A DNA stretch of 64,000 bases, from NCBI GenBank assembly GCA_963806495.1, contig CAWDYA010000005.1, forward strand, positions 62,001 through 126,000, in the 5' to 3' direction. Positions 26,659-34,948 of this stretch are shown here, piece by piece (the stretch's first letter is position 1; every line of letters begins with the position of its first letter). Source of the DNA: CAWDYA01 sp963806495. Lineage in GTDB: Bacteria > Acidobacteriota > Polarisedimenticolia > JACPZX01 > DASXTC01. The notes beneath the pieces were generated by a model that made no database searches, was not told the origin of the DNA, and worked only from the letters and a program-made list of their open reading frames with translations. A program made the translations under genes and the position numbers.

Positions 26659-29020
26659 AGAGCTCGGCAGGCGCCTTGATCGCCAGCGCGAGCATCTCGT
26701 CCAGCTCCTCGACGAAATGGAAGGTCATGTCCTTGCGAAGCTCCTCGGGAACGTCAACGAGATCCTTCCGGTTGCGCCCGGGCAGGATGATGGTGAAGAG
26801 ACCCGCGCGCCGGGCCGCGAGAACCTTTTCCTTGATCCCCCCGACGGGCAGCACCTTGCCCCGAAGCGTGATCTCCCCGGTCATCGCGAGGTCGGATGAT
26901 ACGGGCCGGCCGAGGAGAAGCGAAACGAGTGAAGCGACCATGGTGACGCCGGCAGACGGCCCGTCCTTCGGGATCGCGCCGGCCGGGACGTGGATATGGA
27001 TGTCGTGTTTCTCGAAGAAGGCCGGGTCGATTCCGAGCGTCGCGGCGCGGCTGCGGACCCAGGAAAGGGCCGCCTGCGCGGATTCCTTCATCACGTCGCC
27101 GAGCTGCCCCGTCAGCGTCAGCCCCTTGTGGCCGGGCATCGCGGTCGACTCCAGGAAGAGGATCTCCCCGCCCGATGGCGTCCAGGCCAGTCCGATCGCC
27201 ACACCCGGGACGTTGGTCCGCTCGGCGATCTCGGGAAGAAACCGCTCGGGGCCGAGATAGCCCTCGATGTCGGCCCCCCGGATCGTGAAGGGCCCGGTGC
27301 TCCCTTCGGCGACGCGGCGCGCCACCTTCCGGCAGATGCTGCCGAGCTCGCGCTCCAGGTTCCTCAGCCCGGCCTCGCGGGTGTAGCTGCGGATCACCCG
27401 CGCGATCGCCTCGTCCTCGAAGCGCACGCTGCCGTCCGACAGGCCGTGATTCTCGAGCTGCTTCGGGATCAGGTGATCCTTGGCGATGTGCACCTTCTCT
27501 TCCTCGGTGTAGCCCGGAAGGGTGAGGATCTCCATCCGGTCGCGCAGCGGCGGCGGGATGGTGTCGAGGATGTTCGCGGTCGTGAGGAACATCACGTGTG
27601 ACAGGTCGAAGGGAACCTCGAGATAGTGATCCGAGAAGGAGAAATTCTGCTCGGGGTCCAGCACTTCGAGCAGGGCGGAGGAGGGATCTCCCCTGAAATC
27701 GGCGCCCAGCTTGTCGACCTCGTCGAGCATGATGACCGGGTTGTTGGAGCGGACCTTCCTGAGTGTCTGGATGATGCGACCAGGCATGGATCCGATATAG
27801 GTACGCCGATGGCCGCGTATCTCCGCCTCGTCACGGACGCCGCCGAGCGACAGACGGTGGAAGTGGCGCCCCATGGCGCGGGCGATGGAGCGCCCCAGGG
27901 AGGTCTTGCCCGTCCCCGGCGGCCCCACGAAACACAGGATCGGCCCCTTGAGATCGTGCTTGAGCTTCAGCACGGAGAGGTACTCCAGAATCCTGTCCTT
28001 CACCTTGTCGAGGTCGTAATGGTCCGCATCGAGCACCTCGCGCGCGGCGGCGATATCGAGCTTGTCCTCGGTGGACCGGGACCAGGGGAGCTCGGTCAGG
28101 ATGTCGAGGTAGTTGCGGATCACGACATGCTCGGGCGAGCTGGGCGGGATCGCCTGCAGGCGGCTGAGCTCCTTGCGCGCCTCCTTCTCGACCTCCGGGG
28201 GCATTCCCGCGTCCTCGATCTTCTTCGTGAGCTCCTCGATCGCGGCCGCGGTCTCGTCGCCCTCGCCGAGCTCCTTCTGGATAGCCTTCATCTGCTCGCG
28301 CAGATAGAACTTTCGCTGGTTCTTGTCGATCTCCTCCTGGACCTCCTGCTGGATCTTGCTGCCGATCTCCATCACCTCGAGCTCCCGGCTGATGAAGCGC
28401 GTGATCTTCTCGAGGCGCGACCGAACGTCGAGGGTCTCCAGGATCTCCTGCTTCTGTTCCGTCTTGAGGCCGAAGACCGCAGCCGCCATATCGGCCATCC
28501 TGCCGGGATCGTCGACATTGAGGAAGGTGATGCCCAACTCCTCCGCGTTGATCGGGAGCTTGGCGATCATCTTCTGGATCTGGCTCAGGAGGTTCTTGCC
28601 GAGCGCTTCGATCTCCTGATCCTGGCTGACGATCTCCTTGAGCACCTCGACACGGGCCACGGGGATCGGCTCGGTCTGGATGAAGTCGAGCAGGCGGATC
28701 CGTTCCGTTCCCCGGATCAGGACACGCAGCGAGCCGTCGGGATGCTTGAGCAGCTTGAGGACCATGGCGGCGGTGCCGATCTTGTACAGGGAGTCGGGGG
28801 ACGGCTCCTCCAGCGAGGGGTCCTTCTGCGCGACGAGAGCCACCATCTTGCTGCCCACGAGCACCTGGTCGATCGTCTTGATCGACGTGGGGCGACCGAC
28901 AACCAGCGGCGAGGGAAGGTGCGGGAACACGACGGTGTCACGCAGCGGGAGCACGGGAAGTGCATCCGGTATCCCGGGCGTCTCCGCGACGGGAGCCAGT
29001 TCGGGTTTCTCTTCAGCCAT
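26636..29020 (-). CDS. lon: ATP-dependent protease La (Lon)
   Basis: A 794-residue LonA protease. The N-terminal substrate-binding domain starts with LPVLPLRDTVVFPHLPSPL. The AAA+ module has Walker A GPPGTGKTSLGRS and Walker B MLDEVDKLG, with the sensor-region arginines after PLRDRMEI. The C-terminal peptidase domain carries the catalytic serine in KDGPSAGVTM and lysine in GGIKEKVLAA. The ATG at 29020 is preferred over an in-frame ATG at 29035 because the best ribosome site, GGAAGGAG, lies between them. It is downstream of rpsT and hsp20 on the same strand, a stress-related grouping. Confidence 0.96.
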   Translation of the reverse strand: MAEEKPELAPVAETPGIPDALPVLPLRDTVVFPHLPSPLVVGRPTSIKTIDQVLVGSKMVALVAQKDPSLEEPSPDSLYKIGTAAMVLKLLKHPDGSLRVLIRGTERIRLLDFIQTEPIPVARVEVLKEIVSQDQEIEALGKNLLSQIQKMIAKLPINAEELGITFLNVDDPGRMADMAAAVFGLKTEQKQEILETLDVRSRLEKITRFISRELEVMEIGSKIQQEVQEEIDKNQRKFYLREQMKAIQKELGEGDETAAAIEELTKKIEDAGMPPEVEKEARKELSRLQAIPPSSPEHVVIRNYLDILTELPWSRSTEDKLDIAAAREVLDADHYDLDKVKDRILEYLSVLKLKHDLKGPILCFVGPPGTGKTSLGRSIARAMGRHFHRLSLGGVRDEAEIRGHRRTYIGSMPGRIIQTLRKVRSNNPVIMLDEVDKLGADFRGDPSSALLEVLDPEQNFSFSDHYLEVPFDLSHVMFLTTANILDTIPPPLRDRMEILTLPGYTEEEKVHIAKDHLIPKQLENHGLSDGSVRFEDEAIARVIRSYTREAGLRNLERELGSICRKVARRVAEGSTGPFTIRGADIEGYLGPERFLPEIAERTNVPGVAIGLAWTPSGGEILFLESTAMPGHKGLTLTGQLGDVMKESAQAALSWVRSRAATLGIDPAFFEKHDIHIHVPAGAIPKDGPSAGVTMVASLVSLLLGRPVSSDLAMTGEITLRGKVLPVGGIKEKVLAARRAGLFTIILPGRNRKDLVDVPEELRKDMTFHFVEELDEMLALAIKAPAELSTPSKGA

Positions 29021-29062
29021 CGGCACTCCTTCCACCGGGGGTCCCCGCGACGCGCGCCGGGA

Positions 29063-29482
29063 TCAGGTGATCCGGATCTGTCCGGAGGTCTCGGGCGTGG
29101 CGCGGGGGAGCTCAATCCTGAGAAAGCCGTCCTGGTAGATCGCTCGCACCGCCTCCGAGCCGAGTCCCTCAGGGAGGATGATCTGCCGCTCGAAGGGGCC
29201 GTATGCGATTTCCATGTGGACCAGGTGAAGCTTCGCGTGGTCGCATCGCTCGCGTCTCTCGCCGCTCACGGTCAGCAGGTTCCCATCCTTCACTACCCGG
29301 ATCGTGTCGGGAGGGACGCCCGCGAGCTCGATCACGACCACCGTGGCCGTCTCCGTCTCGTAGACATCCACGGGCGGAACGAACGCCGCGTTCGAGAGCG
29401 TGAGATGCGGGCCGGACCGTCGCGTGAGGTCTGTGAGAAGGAACTGGAGATCGCGCTCGAGGTCTCGACGGAAATGGGACAT
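29063..29482 (-). CDS. Hsp20/alpha-crystallin small heat shock protein
   Basis: A 139-residue protein. Residues ~35-135 form the alpha-crystallin domain: PPVDVYETETATVVVIELAGV, then LLTVSGERRER, and the final DGFLRIELPRA strand. A short N-terminal arm (DLERDLQFLLTDL) and a C-terminal IRI-like tail (QIRIT) supply the usual oligomerisation contacts. The family holds unfolded proteins in an ATP-independent way. It is 42 bases upstream of lon and 22 bases downstream of rpsT, suggesting one transcript. I cannot name the specific member. Confidence 0.9.
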   Translation of the reverse strand: MSHFRRDLERDLQFLLTDLTRRSGPHLTLSNAAFVPPVDVYETETATVVVIELAGVPPDTIRVVKDGNLLTVSGERRERCDHAKLHLVHMEIAYGPFERQIILPEGLGSEAVRAIYQDGFLRIELPRATPETSGQIRIT

Positions 29483-29504
29483 CGGCTGGCCTCGCCCTCT
29501 ACGG

Positions 29505-29786
29505 CTAAGCGGCGGAGCCGGTCGTCTCCAGCTTCGTTACGAGCCGCGTCAGACGCGACTTGTAGCGGGCCGCGGTGTTCTCGTGGAGAGTGCCCTTCTG
29601 GATCGAGCGGTCGATCAGCGCGATCGTCTCCGGCAGCAGCCTGAGCGCGGCGGCCACATCGCGGTCATCCACCGAGGCACGAAGCCTCTTGATCTGCGAG
29701 CGCAGGCGGGATGTGTTGGAGCGGTTCGCCGCCCGCCGTTTCAGACTCTGGGCGTGACGCTTTATCGCTGATTTGTGCGTTGCCAT
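29505..29786 (-). CDS. rpsT: 30S ribosomal protein S20
   Basis: A 93-residue basic, helical protein with the family start MATHKSAIKRHAQSLKRRAANRSN minus its last residues here for length, then SRLRSQIKRLRASV and a C-terminal HENTAARYKSRLTRLVTKL block that contacts 16S rRNA. Length and composition are typical of S20. It has its own promoter and is likely the first gene of a transcript continuing into hsp20 and lon. Confidence 0.95.
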   Translation of the reverse strand: MATHKSAIKRHAQSLKRRAANRSNTSRLRSQIKRLRASVDDRDVAAALRLLPETIALIDRSIQKGTLHENTAARYKSRLTRLVTKLETTGSAA

Positions 29787-29825
29787 TCGGCCTTTTCCTC
29801 TCGGGTTTTCTTCTCGTGTAGCTGC

Positions 29826-29854
29826 AGGCTAGCCCACGGCGATATGGCTGTCAA
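29826..29854 (-). promoter_or_regulatory. Promoter of rpsT (and probably hsp20-lon)
   Basis: On the minus strand TTGACA (29854-29849), 17 bases, TAGCCT (29831-29826). The leader to the rpsT ATG would be about 33 bases. Confidence 0.65.
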
Positions 29855-29868
29855 CAGGATGGGCCGGG

Positions 29869-29889
29869 GAGAGCGCCTAGGGCGCTCTC
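29869..29889 (-). terminator. Hairpin overlapping the cpoB stop codon
   Basis: Perfect 9-base arms GAGAGCGCC and GGCGCTCTC enclose a three-base loop, with the cpoB stop in the loop. No T-run follows on either strand, so it is terminator-like at best; it may protect the 3' end of the tol transcript. Confidence 0.4.
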
Positions 29890-30662
29890 AGGCCGAGGCT
29901 TTTGAGGCGCTCCTCGGCCAGACGGGCTTCCTCGGAGTCGGGATGGGTCTGGATGAGCTGCTGCAGCGTGGTGACAGCGCGGCTCGTCTGGCCCGCCTCG
30001 ATCAGAGCATACCCCTTCTTGAGGAGCGCGGCCGGGGTCCTGTCCGAATCGGGATACAGGGTCACCGCCTTGTCGAACGCCTCGACCGCCTCGGAGAACT
30101 TCCCCTGGCTGTAGAGGCACTCCCCGATCCAGTACTGGGCGTCGCCGGCCAGCGGGCTGGAGGGGTAGGTCCTGAGGAACTCCTCGAACCCCATGGTCGA
30201 GAGCTCATAGTTCCCCTTGCTGTAGTCGGCGTAGGCGGCGTTGAAGGTCTGTGCACCGGGGGAGGAGGGAGCGCCTCCCGCCGTGGACCCCGCCGGGGGC
30301 GCCGTCCCGGCTCCTCCTGGCAGGGAGGAGCCCGGTGTCGGCGTTCGTGCGAGGCTGGCCCTGATCTCGTCGACATCAGCCTGGAGAGCCTGTATCCGGT
30401 CCAGCAGCGTCTGCATGGTAGCCTGCAGCTCCGCCTGGGCGCCCGATGGATCGGCCGCGCCCGGCCCCGTCTTGTGATCGATTTCATCCAGACGGGACCG
30501 GGTGGCCGTACTGTCCTGCTGTATCTGGAACAACTGCTGCTTGACCTGGTCGAGATCGGTCTGCAGGCGCGTGGCCTGCGTGGACGTGAGACACCCCGCC
30601 GTCAGCAGCAGCGCCGCGCCTGCGAACGGGAGCAGGAGCGGCGTTGCACCGTATCGCTTCAT
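29877..30662 (-). CDS. cpoB: Tol-Pal system protein CpoB (YbgF)
   Basis: A 261-residue periplasmic protein. The signal region ends LLLTAGCLT, with a lipobox-like Cys24, so it may be a lipoprotein, unlike soluble E. coli CpoB. Residues ~30-95 are coiled-coil (TRLQTDLDQVKQQLFQIQQD), followed by a Gly/Pro/Ala linker and three TPRs (FNAAYADYSKGNYELSTMGF, AQYWIGECLYSQGKFSEAV, KKGYALIEAGQTSRAV). CpoB coordinates peptidoglycan synthesis with outer-membrane constriction. It follows pal by six bases, its classic position at the end of the tol operon. Confidence 0.92.
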   Translation of the reverse strand: MKRYGATPLLLPFAGAALLLTAGCLTSTQATRLQTDLDQVKQQLFQIQQDSTATRSRLDEIDHKTGPGAADPSGAQAELQATMQTLLDRIQALQADVDEIRASLARTPTPGSSLPGGAGTAPPAGSTAGGAPSSPGAQTFNAAYADYSKGNYELSTMGFEEFLRTYPSSPLAGDAQYWIGECLYSQGKFSEAVEAFDKAVTLYPDSDRTPAALLKKGYALIEAGQTSRAVTTLQQLIQTHPDSEEARLAEERLKSLGLRAP

Positions 30663-30668
30663 CGCGGA

Positions 30669-31250
30669 CTAGCCTTCCTCGAGCACGAATTCGACACGGC
30701 GGTTCCTGGCCCATGCCTGCTCGTTGTGGCCCGGGTCGGCGGGACGCTCCTCTCCGTAGGACACGACACGGATCCGGGAGGCGGGCACGCCGAGGCTGAC
30801 GAGGTACTGCTTGATCGCGTTGGCGCGACGGTCTCCCAGCGTCATGTTGTATTCGCTCGTGCCTCGCTCGTCGCAATATCCCTCGAGCACGACGCTGAAC
30901 GCCGAAAGCTGTCCCTTCAACTGGCCCGCGTTCGCCTCGAGGGTGGGCCGCATGTCGGGGCGGACCTCGTACTTGTCGAAGTCGAAATAGACGGTCTTGA
31001 GGATCCCCTGCCTGTTGTACTCATCGGCCGTCATCGACCGCGCGGGTGCCGGAGCCTCCTCGACGGCCGGCTTCATGGGCTGTTCCTTCACCGGCTCGGG
31101 TGGAGGTGACGATTCCACCGCAGGCGGCTCGGGGGTGGTGGTGACGGGCTGCGGCTTCGTCTTGCAACCGACCGCAGCGATGGAAACGAGGATCAACATG
31201 CTCACGAACAGGGGTAAAAATGTCTTCTGCCTCTGTCCTTTCTCGGTCAT
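30669..31250 (-). CDS. pal: Peptidoglycan-associated lipoprotein Pal
   Basis: A 193-residue outer-membrane lipoprotein. A signal peptide ends at the lipobox cysteine (Cys29, AAVGC). A Pro/Glu-rich tether (residues ~35-75) leads to an OmpA-like domain: VYFDFDKYEVRPD, VVLEGYCDERGTSEYN, LGDRRANAIKQYLVSLGV and NRRVEFVLEE. The conserved Asp/Arg residues bind diaminopimelate of peptidoglycan. The ATG at 31250 follows GGAGGGAGAA; an upstream in-frame ATG at 31325 would lie in the intergenic hairpin and is rejected. Pal works with TolB and TolA at the division site. Confidence 0.95.
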   Translation of the reverse strand: MTEKGQRQKTFLPLFVSMLILVSIAAVGCKTKPQPVTTTPEPPAVESSPPPEPVKEQPMKPAVEEAPAPARSMTADEYNRQGILKTVYFDFDKYEVRPDMRPTLEANAGQLKGQLSAFSVVLEGYCDERGTSEYNMTLGDRRANAIKQYLVSLGVPASRIRVVSYGEERPADPGHNEQAWARNRRVEFVLEEG

Positions 31251-31293
31251 TTCTCCCTCCTGGAAGGTCGGATGGGACTGCGGATGACTGAAA

Positions 31294-31302
31294 AGTATAG
31301 CA
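31294..31302 (-). promoter_or_regulatory. Extended -10 promoter candidate in front of pal
   Basis: On the minus strand TGCTATACT: a TGN extension joined to a five-of-six -10 box (TATACT, 31299-31294), with no clear -35. It would start a transcript near 31287 and allow pal-cpoB expression apart from tolQRAB. Confidence 0.4.
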
Positions 31303-31323
31303 TGGCCGTTCCGGCGGCCATGC
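31300..31323 (-). terminator. Intercistronic hairpin between tolB and pal
   Basis: GCATGGCCG and CGGCCATGC form nine perfect pairs around a six-base loop, three bases after the tolB stop. It is followed on the minus strand by CTATACTTTT, so it could act as a weak terminator or mRNA-stability element. Confidence 0.45.
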
Positions 31324-31325
31324 AC

Positions 31326-32663
31326 TCAGTGAGACCAGTCCGGCATGGTCGCTTCGAAGTCCGTGGGGATGCGTTCCTGCCGGTTTCCATCGGCGTCCAT
31401 GGTGTATATCTGGTACCGCCCGGTCCTGTTCGACGAGAAGGCGATGTGCCTTCCATCCGGTGACCAGCGCGGGTTTTCGTTGTTGCCTGCGTTCTGTGTC
31501 AGGCGGCGGACGGTCCCGCCTGCGATATCCCTGAGAATGAGATCGAAACGGCCGTCGATCCGGCTCGCATAGACGATCTTGTCCCCCGAGGGCGACCAGG
31601 CCGCCGAGTCGCTGTAGACGCCGTCGGTGGTCAGTCGCCGGACGTTCGCCCCCTCGGCATCCATGACATAGATCTGAGGCTGGCCGGAGCGATCGGATGT
31701 GAAGGCGATCTCTCGTCCCGAAGGGGACCAGGCGGGTGCCGTGTCGGATCCGCGGCTGAACGTGAGCTGGCGCGAACGCCCGGTCGCGACGTCCAGCACG
31801 AAGATCTCCGATTCGCCCGAGGTGGCGCTGGAGAACGCGATCAGCCGTCCGTCGGGCGACCAGTCGGGCGCGACACACAGCTCGCTGCGGGGAGGGCTGG
31901 AGTCGAGCATGCTGCCGTCCTCGCCGCTGTAGATGTACAGCCGCGGCGTGCCCAGCCTGTACGAGACGAAGGCCAGCCGCTTGCGATCGGGCGACCATGC
32001 CGGCGAGACATTGAGCGACTTGTTCATGGTGATCTGCTTGAGATCGGCGCCGTCGTAGTCCATCACGAAGATCTCCTTCGCCGCACCGATCTTGCCGACA
32101 AGCACGAGCCGCGTGAGCGATACGCCCGCCCGGCCCGTGTACGCCACCATGACGTCGTTGGCGATCCGGTGCGCGATGTCCCGCGCGAGGGCGGGCTCGC
32201 CGCGGTAGCGCTTTCCGGTGATCAGGGCCTCGCTCCGGCTGTCGTAGACGACGCCTTCGACGACCAGCCACTTCGGCTGCCTCGGGTCATGCGCGACGCT
32301 GCCCGATACCACGCCCTGTGCCCCGATCGCGCTGAAATCCCGCAGCGGCCAGCGCCCCGAGATCGGGGTGACCGATGCGTACATCGAAGGCGGCAGGACG
32401 TTGAAGACACCCGAATAGGTCAGGTCGGCGTCGATCACGGATCGGATGAGATCGCCGGCCTTGCGCGACTCGGCGTCGGAGGAGGGGCCGGGCAGCAGGG
32501 GCGTGACCGCCACCGGCACGCGCCGCTGGGCTGCCCCGGTGACGGTGAGGCCGATTTCCGGGCTGTTGGGATCCTGGGGTCCCGCGGCGGCCGCGGCGGA
32601 AAGCAGCAACGCGCCCGCGATGCCGAGGGCCGCAGCGTGGATCCTGGGGGAGAGCGTTGTCAT
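31326..32663 (-). CDS. tolB: Tol-Pal system beta-propeller protein TolB
   Basis: A 445-residue periplasmic protein. The signal peptide (residues 1-27, ending AAAAAG) precedes the N-terminal domain (VAVTPLLPGPSSDAESRKAGDLI, TGVF-like SGVFNVLPP). Residues ~190-440 form a six-bladed propeller with repeated WSPDG elements: SPAWSPDRKRLAF, APDWSPDGRLIAFSS, APAWSPSGREIAF, AAWSPSGDKIVY and RWSPDGRHIAFSS. TolB binds Pal and TolA. The ATG at 32663 is chosen because it begins the signal peptide; the longer frame reads through non-coding sequence and the tolA end. Confidence 0.95.
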   Translation of the reverse strand: MTTLSPRIHAAALGIAGALLLSAAAAAGPQDPNSPEIGLTVTGAAQRRVPVAVTPLLPGPSSDAESRKAGDLIRSVIDADLTYSGVFNVLPPSMYASVTPISGRWPLRDFSAIGAQGVVSGSVAHDPRQPKWLVVEGVVYDSRSEALITGKRYRGEPALARDIAHRIANDVMVAYTGRAGVSLTRLVLVGKIGAAKEIFVMDYDGADLKQITMNKSLNVSPAWSPDRKRLAFVSYRLGTPRLYIYSGEDGSMLDSSPPRSELCVAPDWSPDGRLIAFSSATSGESEIFVLDVATGRSRQLTFSRGSDTAPAWSPSGREIAFTSDRSGQPQIYVMDAEGANVRRLTTDGVYSDSAAWSPSGDKIVYASRIDGRFDLILRDIAGGTVRRLTQNAGNNENPRWSPDGRHIAFSSNRTGRYQIYTMDADGNRQERIPTDFEATMPDWSH

Positions 32664-32701
32664 GACACCTCGCGATGTTTGACACCGTGACCGGGGCCGG
32701 G

Positions 32702-33544
32702 TCAGTCCGGCGTGAGTTCGAAGAGTACCTCCGCGCTGACCGACGTATGCCCATACTGGAACGGCAGCGGTGGAAGCGGGTTGCTGTCGTAGACTGCGCG
32801 CAGGGCCGACTGATCGAGCGCAGGATTGCCGCTCGGCGCGACGATGCGTGGATCCTGGATGATGCCCGACTTCAGGATCGTGAACCGGACGCGGCACCCG
32901 AGAGTCTGATCGAGCCCGCCGGGCGCTGCCGGACGGCGCCAGTTGGACTGCAGGAGCGCCACCAGGCTGGCCCGGTAGTAGTCGTAGGGAAACGCCGACG
33001 ATCCGATCGAGGGAACCCCCCCCGGGGCGCCTTCTCCCCCCTGGCCGAAGCTGATCCCGCCGGGCTCCTCGGCGTCCGGCGGCTCGCTCCCTGTCGCTCC
33101 GGAGGCCGGCGCCCCCTGCGGCTCGTCGAGAGGCGCTTCCTCCTTCTTCGGGGGTGATTCCAGGGGCGGTATCGTCTCGTCCACGCGGGGACGGGGCTTC
33201 GGCTCTTCCTTCTTCTTCACGGCCGGTTTCTTGGGCTCCGGCTTGACCGGCGGTGGTGGTGCCGGTTTCTTCTCCAGCGCCTTTTTCGCCTCCTCCGCCC
33301 GCTCCGACGGGGTCGGACCGGCCCGGGGTGCCTGCGGAACGGGGGATGGCGGCCCGGGGAACAGCGCCGAGGCGGGAACGATGGTGGCTATGGTCGTCGT
33401 GGGCGGTCGGGGGGGCGTCATGAAACGGGGCAGCAGGGAGAATACCACCAGCCCCACGACGTGGGCTCCGGCGGACAGACCGGCCAGCTTCATCAGAAGC
33501 TGCTCTGAATCGTCCCGGAACCGGACCCTGACCTTGATGCTCAT
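32702..33544 (-). CDS. tolA: TolA-like protein with TonB-type C-terminal domain
   Basis: A 280-residue energy-transducing protein. One N-terminal membrane helix (SAGAHVVGLVVFSLLPRFM) is followed by a long Pro/Lys/Glu-rich periplasmic spacer (residues ~60-165, e.g. EKKPAPPPPVKPEPKKPAVK). The C-terminal ~95 residues (DYYRASLVALLQSNWRRP, VRFTILKSGIIQDPRIV, ALDQSALRAVYDSNPLPPLP) are a TonB/TolA C-terminal fold. Its place between tolR and tolB makes TolA the natural assignment, although the C-terminus resembles TonB as much as E. coli TolA, as is common outside Proteobacteria. Confidence 0.88.
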   Translation of the reverse strand: MSIKVRVRFRDDSEQLLMKLAGLSAGAHVVGLVVFSLLPRFMTPPRPPTTTIATIVPASALFPGPPSPVPQAPRAGPTPSERAEEAKKALEKKPAPPPPVKPEPKKPAVKKKEEPKPRPRVDETIPPLESPPKKEEAPLDEPQGAPASGATGSEPPDAEEPGGISFGQGGEGAPGGVPSIGSSAFPYDYYRASLVALLQSNWRRPAAPGGLDQTLGCRVRFTILKSGIIQDPRIVAPSGNPALDQSALRAVYDSNPLPPLPFQYGHTSVSAEVLFELTPD

Positions 33545-33551
33545 CGGGCGC

Positions 33552-34007
33552 TCAACGACGCGTGCGCGGGTTGCGGGGGGATTCGACGGAACCGGGTTGC
33601 GTGACGAGACCGACCCTCTCGATGCCAGCCTTCTTGATCCGATCCATGACGGCCATCACCTCGCCGTACGGAACCGCCTGGTCCGCGCGCAGGTAGACGA
33701 ACGGCTCCGCGTACCCCGACGCGACGGTCGTGAGATGCCGCTCCAGCTCTCCGAGCGGCATCGAGGTCTCGTTGAGATACACCCGGTTGGAGCGATCGAT
33801 GGTAACGATGATCCGCTGCTCTTCCTGCCCCGCCGCGCTCTCCGCCTTCGGCAGGTCGACATCCACCCCGCGCTGCATCATCGGTGCCGTCACCATGAAG
33901 ATGATCAGCAGCACCAGCACGACGTCCACGAACGGGGTCACGTTGATCTCGGCCAGGCTGGCGCGGTGTCGTTCTCGGCGGCCGGGTGACTCGATTGCGG
34001 CGCCCAT
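33552..34007 (-). CDS. tolR: TolR/ExbD family biopolymer transport protein
   Basis: A 151-residue inner-membrane protein. The single transmembrane helix holds the family hallmark INVTPFVDVVLVLLIIFMVT, with the proton-pathway aspartate. The periplasmic domain follows (RIIVTIDRSNRVYLNETSM, VYLRADQAVPYGEVMAVMD). The ATG at 34007 lies two bases after the tolQ stop. TolR and TolQ form the proton-driven motor that energises TolA. Confidence 0.93.
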   Translation of the reverse strand: MGAAIESPGRRERHRASLAEINVTPFVDVVLVLLIIFMVTAPMMQRGVDVDLPKAESAAGQEEQRIIVTIDRSNRVYLNETSMPLGELERHLTTVASGYAEPFVYLRADQAVPYGEVMAVMDRIKKAGIERVGLVTQPGSVESPRNPRTRR

Positions 34008-34009
34008 CG

Positions 34010-34762
34010 TCAGGATGCCTTCTCGTAGCGATTGAGGACGTCGGCGATGAAGTTGTCGAGACGGTTGCCGACCACCCTCAGGCGGTTGTTGAAGTAGTTG
34101 TATCCCAGCACGGCCGGGATTGCGGCTCCGAGGCCGGCGGCGGTGGCGATCAGCGCCTCCGAGATGCCCGGAGCCACCGTCGCGAGATTGGCCGTTCCGA
34201 TCATCCCGATCGAGTGGAAGGCGCTCATGATGCCCCACACCGTGCCGAACAGCCCGATGAACGGCGCGGCCGAGGCCGTGGAGGCGAGGAACGAGAGAAA
34301 CCGTTCCAGCCGGCCGAGCGCCTCGGACGATGCGGACATCATGGACCGTTCGAGGATCCTGAGGGAAGCGGCGGAGGCCACCTCCTGCTGGGTGGCGACA
34401 CCACCGCCGGGGGAGACGGTCCGCGACTGCACCCCGCGTGCGATCTCACGAAAGCCGCTGCGATAGATGTGCGCCATGGGGCTGAATGGCAGCCGCTCGC
34501 AGAAGTCGCGCAGATCCGCGAGGCTGGCGCTCGAACGCATCATCTGGGCCAGCTCGCGGTCCTCCCTGTCGGCGCGGCCCAGCGCGCGGTACCGCTCCGC
34601 CATGATCGCCCACGAGAGAATCGAGAAGAAGGCGAGAACGAGGAGGACGAGCTGCGCCATCGGCCCGGAGTGTGTGATGAGGCCGAGGATATCCGCCTGG
34701 AATCCCTGTGCGAGAAACACGAGGGGAGTGCCGGAAACCGCGTTTCCGGCGAACGGGAGCAT
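34010..34762 (-). CDS. tolQ: TolQ/ExbB/MotA family proton channel protein
   Basis: A 250-residue inner-membrane protein with three transmembrane helices: one near the N-terminus (QLVLLVLAFFSILSWAIM) and two in the C-terminal half (AAPFIGLFGTVWGIMSAF; GISEALIATAAGLGAAIPAVLGY). The threonine-rich GLFGTVWGIM and EALIATAAGL blocks are the ExbB/TolQ signature. It is the first gene of the tol operon. The ATG at 34762 is the only plausible one near a ribosome site, but AAGGAGG lies about 15 bases upstream, further than usual. Confidence 0.93.
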   Translation of the reverse strand: MLPFAGNAVSGTPLVFLAQGFQADILGLITHSGPMAQLVLLVLAFFSILSWAIMAERYRALGRADREDRELAQMMRSSASLADLRDFCERLPFSPMAHIYRSGFREIARGVQSRTVSPGGGVATQQEVASAASLRILERSMMSASSEALGRLERFLSFLASTASAAPFIGLFGTVWGIMSAFHSIGMIGTANLATVAPGISEALIATAAGLGAAIPAVLGYNYFNNRLRVVGNRLDNFIADVLNRYEKAS

Positions 34763-34831
34763 GGTGAGAATCAGGGACCTCCTTGCATGACGACGTACGG
34801 ATTGCGCGGAGCTCCCGCGAGGCCGAGTGTG

Positions 34832-34860
34832 ACTGTAGCAGCGGCGGATCACGCTGTCAA
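34832..34860 (-). promoter_or_regulatory. Promoter of the tolQRAB-pal-cpoB operon
   Basis: On the minus strand TTGACA (34860-34855), exactly 17 bases, TACAGT (34837-34832). Its -35 lies inside the inverted repeat CGCTGTCAA-N14-TTGACAGCG shared with the divergent recN promoter. Confidence 0.72.
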
Positions 34861-34874
34861 TGCAGGAAGTTACC

Positions 34875-34904
34875 TTGACAGCGAAGAAAAGCGGGTGGTA
34901 CCAT
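34875..34904 (+). promoter_or_regulatory. Promoter of recN
   Basis: TTGACA (34875-34880), 18 bases, TACCAT (34899-34904). The leader is about 38 bases. No LexA-type CTGT-N8-ACAG palindrome overlaps it in the usual form. Confidence 0.6.
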
Positions 34905-34948
34905 CGCGCACGATTTCGGAGCCCTCCGTCCCTCTGCTCCGGGAGTCT

